Assembly: GCA_947685225.1 (NCBI GenBank)
Contig: CANTUV010000062.1
Coordinates: 11,180,501-11,244,500, forward strand
DNA: 64,000 bases
DNA from: Garcia nutans
Lineage: Eukaryota > Streptophyta > Magnoliopsida > Malpighiales > Euphorbiaceae
Direction of reading: 5' to 3'
A program made the translations under genes and the position numbers. Position 1 is the stretch's first letter; each line of letters begins with the position of its first letter. Below the pieces are notes generated by a model. The model saw only the letters and a list, made by a program, of their open reading frames with translations, did no database searches and was not told the origin of the DNA. Positions 57,861 to 64,000 of this stretch are shown piece by piece.

Positions 57861-58265
57861 CCTGATTATGATAGTCTACTAAACACTAAGTCAAGTAATC
57901 TTAATTTTTCATTCTTTGCATTTACATTAAAGCCTTATAATCCAATTCTAATGACAATTATTATAAGAATAGTTATAGAAATCAAGGAAGGATGAATGAT
58001 ATGTAATAGATTATTATAATTATACATTAGGAACTTTTAAAGGAAATTACAAGCGATACATGTAAACCAACTCTATGTAAATTAATCATGAAAATTACAA
58101 AGGTAACCACAATATCATCATGCATACAACAATTTGGTACAAAAATTGGATAAGATTATGAAAGGAAAATCATAAAACATGCATGATGCATCACATTCCC
58201 TTTGAATGATCAATTATTATGCTAAATCATTATGCGACTTCACTATTCCAAACAAGAAACATGAT
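57861..58265. other. AT-rich stretch, nothing recognised
   Basis: It has no usable ORF and no clear repeat. It may be further LINE decay or older intergenic DNA. Confidence 0.5.
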
Positions 58266-58620
58266 TGTGAGTGGGGATTTTCGCCCCCACTCCCGATGAA
58301 ATAATTCTTACGACTTCAGCACTATTAAACTCTGGGCCTTAGGGAACACAAGCTTAAGCCCGGAGAATTGAGGTTACCACCCAGATGGGCCAGGAAGAAG
58401 ATAGAAGGGGCGGATGACTCGATTCCTAAAGAATCCCTAACCCCTACTAGGTTTAGAAAGTCACGTATGCATGGGTAATGTGAGAAGTGGACATCACCCC
58501 TATATCACTGATTTATTGGAGCCATCATCCTTTTTAATTCTAAATATTATTAAATTCTTAAATTCTTATGATATTGTCCATAGTACAAATAATTTATAGT
58601 AAAGCACTCATTATACATAA
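58266..58620 (-). repeat. Tat LTR fragment in reverse orientation
   Basis: The minus strand ends with CGGGAGTGGGGGCGAAAATC and CACTCACA. It also contains GGGCTTAAGC, AATCGAGTCATCCGCCCC and a tail like TTTAAGAATTTAATAATATT, matching the last 350 bp of the Tat LTRs. No primer site follows at 58265, so this is a truncated piece. Confidence 0.85.
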
Positions 58621-59460
58621 AGCACCCATAACTTTGTGACTTGATTTGCAAATAAATAGGCTTGATAATCACTAATTACGAAATCTCAATTCACAAGTTA
58701 TTATGTCCAATCCTGAAGAAACTTTAATAGTCTTTACTCAATTTAGACTTGATCATCAAAATCACAATACCCAGATAAAAGAGCAGAGTTCTTGAAAGGA
58801 GCCAAAAGGAGTAAATCTTAATGAAAACAATACAGATTGTAACTGCAATAGTTATGGCGATTTTGTAAGAGGATTTCAAGAAGAGTGGATTACTTATGAA
58901 AGTTTTTGGATTCAACATGTGTCTGTGAGAAATTGAAGGCCCTCAATGGCGATGGTTTTCTTTTCTTTTTCTTTTTTTAGTTTTTTATTTAAATTTATTT
59001 TAAACTTATAATTTTTTTACTTGTTTAATTTATTCTTAATTTGTAATTTTTTTTATTAAAAGATGTAAACTAGAGAAAATTAAATTAAATTAATTAAATT
59101 AATTGTTAATAATTTAATATAATAGAATAAAATACATTTATCTTGTATTATCAATTTTTAATAAATTTAAAAATAATTAATTTTTTAATATATATTCTTT
59201 TATAATTAAAGTTATGAAAAATTAAAAAAAAGTGAATAGCATAGTTATGAAGAGCATTATTGTCACTTTATAATAAAATGCAATAGACTTGAAGGTATTC
59301 ACACACCATGAGAGAGTGTATTATACACATGTTGCCACCTTAGCAATGAAGTGTCTATTTGTTATTGAAACCAACAAATTGAAGAGGTAAAGTGGTTACT
59401 CGATAAGTATAAGGAGCTAAATGGCAAATGCTGCCAAGTCGTAGGGACCACAAATGTTAA
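58621..59460. other. AT-rich spacer
   Basis: 58950-59250 is low-complexity AT. 59280-59460 has more balanced composition but no recognised gene. It ends where the truncated chromovirus LTR begins. Confidence 0.5.
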
Positions 59461-60950
59461 GCAATTTATATTTTATATACTATGCATATAAATATTTCAA
59501 TAGTCATTCTACAATGACTTATCTTTACATTCATGCATTAAACACACCCTTATTTATACAATGCACATATTTTACCATAACTCAATTGAAAGTGACATAA
59601 TACATTCTCAAATTCACAATGTGTTATGCTGATTACATTATTATTTAAACAATAATTATTACAACTTATATTAACCTTATTTGCTTACCAAATTCCCTCC
59701 AAAACACTTTCCAAGTCAAAATCTTAAGCTCCACCAATTTGATCTACACACACATAAATCCAACAACAAGCAATAGTATTAATTTAAAATCACTTCCATG
59801 TCCAATGTATGTCAAACTATCATTATTTATACAATTTTCATCAAAATCCCATTAAAACCCTAATTTCTCAACTTACTACTTTATCCAACCTTTAACCTAC
59901 CCAACTTATTTCCAATATTTAACTATAAATTCATTACTTACATATCAAAATAGCATCAAAATAACTCATTTCAATAATTATATCCATCTTCAAGCAAAAC
60001 CCTAATTTTGCATAACATTCCATAAACCCTAATTTCATCCAAACTCATTCATATTCAATTTTCAACCATAAAGTTATCATATATATATATATATATATTA
60101 AAATAACACTAAATTAATCCATTATAGGAATTATGAACATCTATATTTAAACCTTAATATACACATATTCTCTACAAAACCCTAATTTCATTAACTATGT
60201 GTCTTTCAACCCAACCAACCACCAAATCATCATTTACTCATCATTTTAACTTCATTAATATCTATTTTAGAAATTTACATAAGCTTTCTCTCTCTAGTCC
60301 AATCTTACATAACCTTAAAACTAAAAAATAAAACTTTAAAGAGAAAGAAATTACTTGAATTCTTGATTTTCCTTCAAATTCAACTTGTTTTCTAGAAAAT
60401 TCTTGTAAAAATTTAAAGATTGAAGAGTCAAAAATCCCCCCTTTCTCTCTCTAACAATTTCGGCTCCTAAGGGATGAAGAAGAAGATGAAGACTCCTTTT
60501 TGGTTTTCTTCTTCTTTCCCATATATTAATTTAAATAAATAAATAAATATTTTATTATTTTTTCTTTTTTTCTTATCCAAGTATTTCTTCTTACTTTGAC
60601 TTTCTTTTTTTATTTATTATTTCCATCTTCCATCCATAAATATATGTGTATAGGTCTTTTATATTTTAGGTATATGTATATGTCATTTATATTTTAAGTA
60701 TACGTTATGTATGTTTTTACTTATATGTATATGCAATGTATTTTTTATGTATACATCAAGTATATATTATGTGTATGTCATATTATATTAAGTGTATAAT
60801 ATGCATCCAACATATATCATGAGTATATGTTAGGTATATACTATATATACATTATGTATACATTAGGTATATACTACACATATACTTCTCTCAATATTTT
60901 AATTAACCTCCAAATACTTATTTAATTTATCCAAAACTACGGATATTACA
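59461..60950 (-). repeat. 3' LTR of the chromovirus derivative, truncated at its far end
   Basis: It matches 63450-64000 base for base over long stretches. It lacks the roughly 1 kb corresponding to 62473-63440. It includes an AT dinucleotide run (60082-60104) and a TATGTATA-rich segment (60640-60900). Confidence 0.85.
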
Positions 60951-60964
60951 ATTCTCTCCCCTTT
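60951..60964 (-). other. polypurine tract of the chromovirus derivative
   Basis: The minus strand reads AAAGGGGAGAGAAT directly before the LTR start TGTAATATCC. Confidence 0.85.
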
Positions 60965-61589
60965 AAATAATTTCGTCCTTGAAATTATTTATCACAATAA
61001 CTTAAACCATCTAATACCACTATTAATTCTGTTTTTTAAACAAACCATCTTGACTCTCCCCCTTATGAGTATCCTTACTATAATACCAACAAAGAACACA
61101 TAGTCATTCAAGACATAAGCAATAATATACAATAATAAAGATTTTACCTTCATCTACATCTGAATCTCTTTGTCTCCTCTGCATCTCATAGATTCTTTGT
61201 GATGTTCCAACTCCTTCTTGTCAATCTATAGTCACAGACTCCTTTCCCTATTTGTATCATGTCCTGCTACCCTTGCTACCTCTACTACTCGTGCCCCCTC
61301 TGGCACCAGATCTAAATCTAACAGTCTACATATGCCTGTTCTCTGGGAGCTCTAGGCAATCTAACACAGGGGATGACAACTGTAACAGCCTCTAGAATTA
61401 AATACTCATATGTGATGTACCACACTGGGTACATGTGGGTGGAGTGGGTCTCTAAAATGTAGGGGTGGGAGCACTAGCCACCGACATCGTAGGCCTCGAC
61501 CTTTGATGAGCAAGTCTACTAGACTACTCCCGACTCTCACTAATACCCTGTGACAAATCCTTTCACCCCTTTTGCAAGATGTCTCTACC

Positions 61590-62215
61590 TCCAACTAGGG
61601 TCTCTTACCCTTACTCTCTTCTAATGTTGTAGCAGCTGCCATCCCCTGAGCTTTCTTCACATTCCGAGTAGCTGATACTAACTTAGAGAAATCCTCATAT
61701 TGCATTGCAACCACCTAGCACATGATAGATGGCTTTAATCCCTCTTTAAACCTTCTACATTTATCCACCTTATGCACTATATCCTACCAACATACTTAAC
61801 CTCAAAAAACTCCTTCTAATACTTTATTACACTTTTCTCCCCTTATTTCAAATCAAGAAACTCTCTCTTCTTCCTATCTTTATAATCTCTAGGTTTGTAC
61901 TTCCTTTCAACCTCCACCAAAAAATCCTCATAAACCAATACTGGTGGTCTATTTAATCCATGTGGAATCATCTTCCACCAGTCATAGGCATCCTTCTGTA
62001 GAAGTGATACTACATAATCAAACTTCTCTTCTGTAGTAGCCTCAAACTAAACAAACACTCTCTCAACACTATCTAGCCACTGCTATGCCTCCGCTGGATC
62101 TATAATACCCTTAAAATCTATAGTGCCAAACTTTCTAAGCTTCTCATACCTCCTACCCTGTTGAAGTGCTGGATCCTTATGGAATACTTTTTCCATCTGT
62201 TGAACCTACACCTGA
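61590..62215 (-). pseudogene. chromovirus gag remnant
   Basis: The minus strand reads YEKLRKFGTIDFKG, AEAXXWLDSVERVF with a stop, EEKFDYVVSLLQKDAYDWWK and VEVERKYKPRDYKDRKKREF. This is the gag core of Tekay/Del-like elements. QGEKSV-like decay and VVAMQYEDFSKLVSATRNV follow. Several stops are present. After about 61590 the reading degenerates and the rest of gag-pol is absent. Confidence 0.85.
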
Positions 62216-62452
62216 GGACCCTATATCTCAAGTCTAATTACCTCATAAGCCCCTTAAATATCTCAAGTCTAACTGCTATGCCGTGTTCTCCAAATGCCAT
62301 GTCACACTATATCTACAACAACAAATACATATTGCGACATCATAAACCAACTTAAGTGCCAATGTATGTGCATGTATCACAACTCAATTCTCATTTTAAA
62401 ATTCCCTTTTTCTTCCTTTCAAAACCCACCTAGGTCAAGAATCTCAAACCTA

Positions 62453-62466
62453 GGGTATGATACCAA
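62453..62466 (-). other. primer binding site of the chromovirus derivative, decayed
   Basis: The minus strand reads TTGGTATCATACCC, close to the initiator-Met site TGGTATCAGAGCC. It sits seven bases inside the LTR edge at 62473. Confidence 0.65.
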
Positions 62467-62472
62467 AATAAA

Positions 62473-64000
62473 TATAATACCCGTATACCTTATATACATA
62501 TAATATATATACCTCGTATATGTAAATTAGATATATAAGATACAAGAATGCCACAATACTTATCACCATGAAAACCATTATAATTAACTTCAAAATATTT
62601 ATATTAATCAAAGAAAAATTTAAACGATAAATTCATACATCCTATAAATTTTTCAAATAGTATATTCAAAAGAAAATCTTTAGGAAAAATTTGCCAGAGT
62701 TTTATCTGTAATTTGAACAATTTCAAATTAATAAACTCAACCTGCACAAGAAAATTTCACTCCTAAAATATTAATATTTTCAACCATCAGCTCCAACTCA
62801 CCACTTCATTAATATATATTTAAGTCTCAACATTTAAATAATTATTTATCATAATTTAATACTTATATATATATATATATTACCATCTCAAATCTTTATA
62901 AACCAACACAAGTGTTATGAATTAATTTACATAAACCAAAATACTTAAAATTATAACTATACATGTATGCAAATGGCACAGTTGTTCTTGTGGCACCCTA
63001 GGTCACCAAGTATCAAAAACAGTCTGGATCTCTCTGACCTGCATCTCACTTACCTGTGTGATTCACACAATCGGACTAAGCCTTTAGCTTAGTGGTACAA
63101 GTTTTAAAAAACAACATATTTAAACACTTTTCCTCGTAATGTAATTCTATAATGTTAATATAACCACATTTTGATTATAATTCATTCAAAATATACATAT
63201 CCAAACCCACAATCTCACACATTCACACACATATATTGGGCCTAATAAACCCTCTACAATTATTAAGTCCAGTTATCACAATAATTTCATGACCCAGCTA
63301 CACTCGGATCCATTTCCACTCTCAATTTTATGACCTAGCTTTGCTCAAGTCTATCAACGCATGTATAATCCATCTCAATAGTCTGGACATGTAATTGTAT
63401 AGGTTACAAACACAAAATAACATATTATATTTTTATTCATTTTCAACATATTTTTATATTCTATACACTGTGCACATAAATATTTCAATAGGCATTCTAC
63501 AATGGATCGTCTTTACGTTCATGCATTAAACACGCCCTTATTTATACAATGCACATATTTTACTATAACCAAATTAAAAGTGACATAACACATTCTCAAA
63601 TTCATAATGTGTAATGCGGAGGACATTATTATTTAAACAATAATTATTACAACTTGTACTAACCTTATTTGCTTCCCAAATTCCCTCCAAAACACTTTCC
63701 AAGTCAAAATTCTAAGCTCCACCAATTTGATCTACACACACATAAATCCAACAACAAGCAATACTATTAATTTAAAATCACTTCCTTGTCCAATGTATGT
63801 CAAACTATCATTATTTATACAATTTTCGTCAAAATCCCATTAAAACCCTAAATTCTCAACTTACTACTTTATCTAACCTTCAACCTACCCAAATTATTTT
63901 CAACATTTAACTATAAATTTATTACTTACATATCAAAATAGCATCAAAATAACTCATTTCAATAATTATATCCATATTCATGCAAAACCCTAATTTTACA
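62473..64000 (-). repeat. 5' LTR of the chromovirus derivative, cut by the window end
   Basis: It starts TATAATACCCGTATACC on the plus strand, aligning with TGTAACACTC of the solo LTR at 50436. The shared segment CACTAAGC..AAAGCTTAGTG-like lies at 63070-63095. It continues past the window. Confidence 0.85.

Larger units (their letters stand above)
59461..64000 (-). mobile_element. chromovirus-type (Tekay/Del-like) Ty3/gypsy deletion derivative
   Basis: On the minus strand, the 5' LTR starts beyond the window and runs to 62473. A Met-type primer site, a gag piece, then directly the polypurine tract and the 3' LTR (60950-59461) follow. Protease, RT and integrase are missing, leaving a 1.5-kb interior. 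The junction CTAC|GGATATTACA|ATTCTCTCCCCTTT with a following TTTCGTCCTTGAAA is the usual polyprotein-end, polypurine-tract and LTR layout of Tekay/Del elements. The same LTR family is found as the solo LTR at 50436-53762. Confidence 0.85.

Noticed and set aside
1..64000. tRNA, rRNA, prokaryotic operon or organellar insert
   Set aside because: None was seen on either strand; tRNA-like strings are only retroelement primer sites.

Overview
The window is plant nuclear DNA, most likely from an AT-rich dicot-type genome, although no species can be named. It contains GT-AG introns, one plant-style FHA-domain gene, a CACTA transposon with subterminal repeats, and LTR retrotransposons primed by plant initiator-Met or Arg tRNAs. 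Apart from one probable host gene, about nine tenths of the sequence is transposable elements nested in one another, in most cases with readable boundaries.

Layout. 1-7107: right part of a CACTA (En/Spm) element. It holds the end of a TNP2-like transposase gene and a second, apparently intact seven-exon gene. It sits in the reverse transcriptase of Copia A (7108-12776, minus strand, one LTR inside the window). Copia A in turn sits in the RNase H of Copia B (12777-13563 and 23142-25560, minus strand). Copia B is split again by Tat element A (13564-23136), a gag-only Ty3/gypsy element with both LTRs and a perfect 5-bp duplication (GTATC). 25561-33600 is the host island, with a NIPP1-like gene on the minus strand (28309-30420).

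A LINE (33630-34253 and 56906-57860) is split by a block of about 22.6 kb. The block contains a rearranged gag-protease fragment and then Tat element B. Element B holds a short non-autonomous LTR element (36864-39718), a decayed gag-pol with two RNase H domains (40552-46764), and two antisense genes downstream of pol. One resembles DUF7745 proteins and one a plant mobile domain (PMD) protein, and both show introns on the minus strand. An intron of the PMD gene holds a Tat solo LTR (50017-55314, TSD CTAAT). That LTR itself contains a chromovirus-type solo LTR (50436-53762, TSD TTTAG). The right end (59461-64000) is a gag-only chromovirus deletion derivative on the minus strand, preceded by a reversed Tat LTR fragment.

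The insertion order can be read from the nesting. The points that most deserve follow-up are the spliced antisense PMD and DUF7745 genes in Tat element B, a GC-rich cassette shared by a Copia leader and a Tat LTR, a minisatellite made of paired mini-hairpins, inverted-repeat modules that differ between related Tat LTRs, and the gag-fusion ORF of the small element at 36.9-39.7 kb. All domain names come from reading motifs by eye; no database search was possible.
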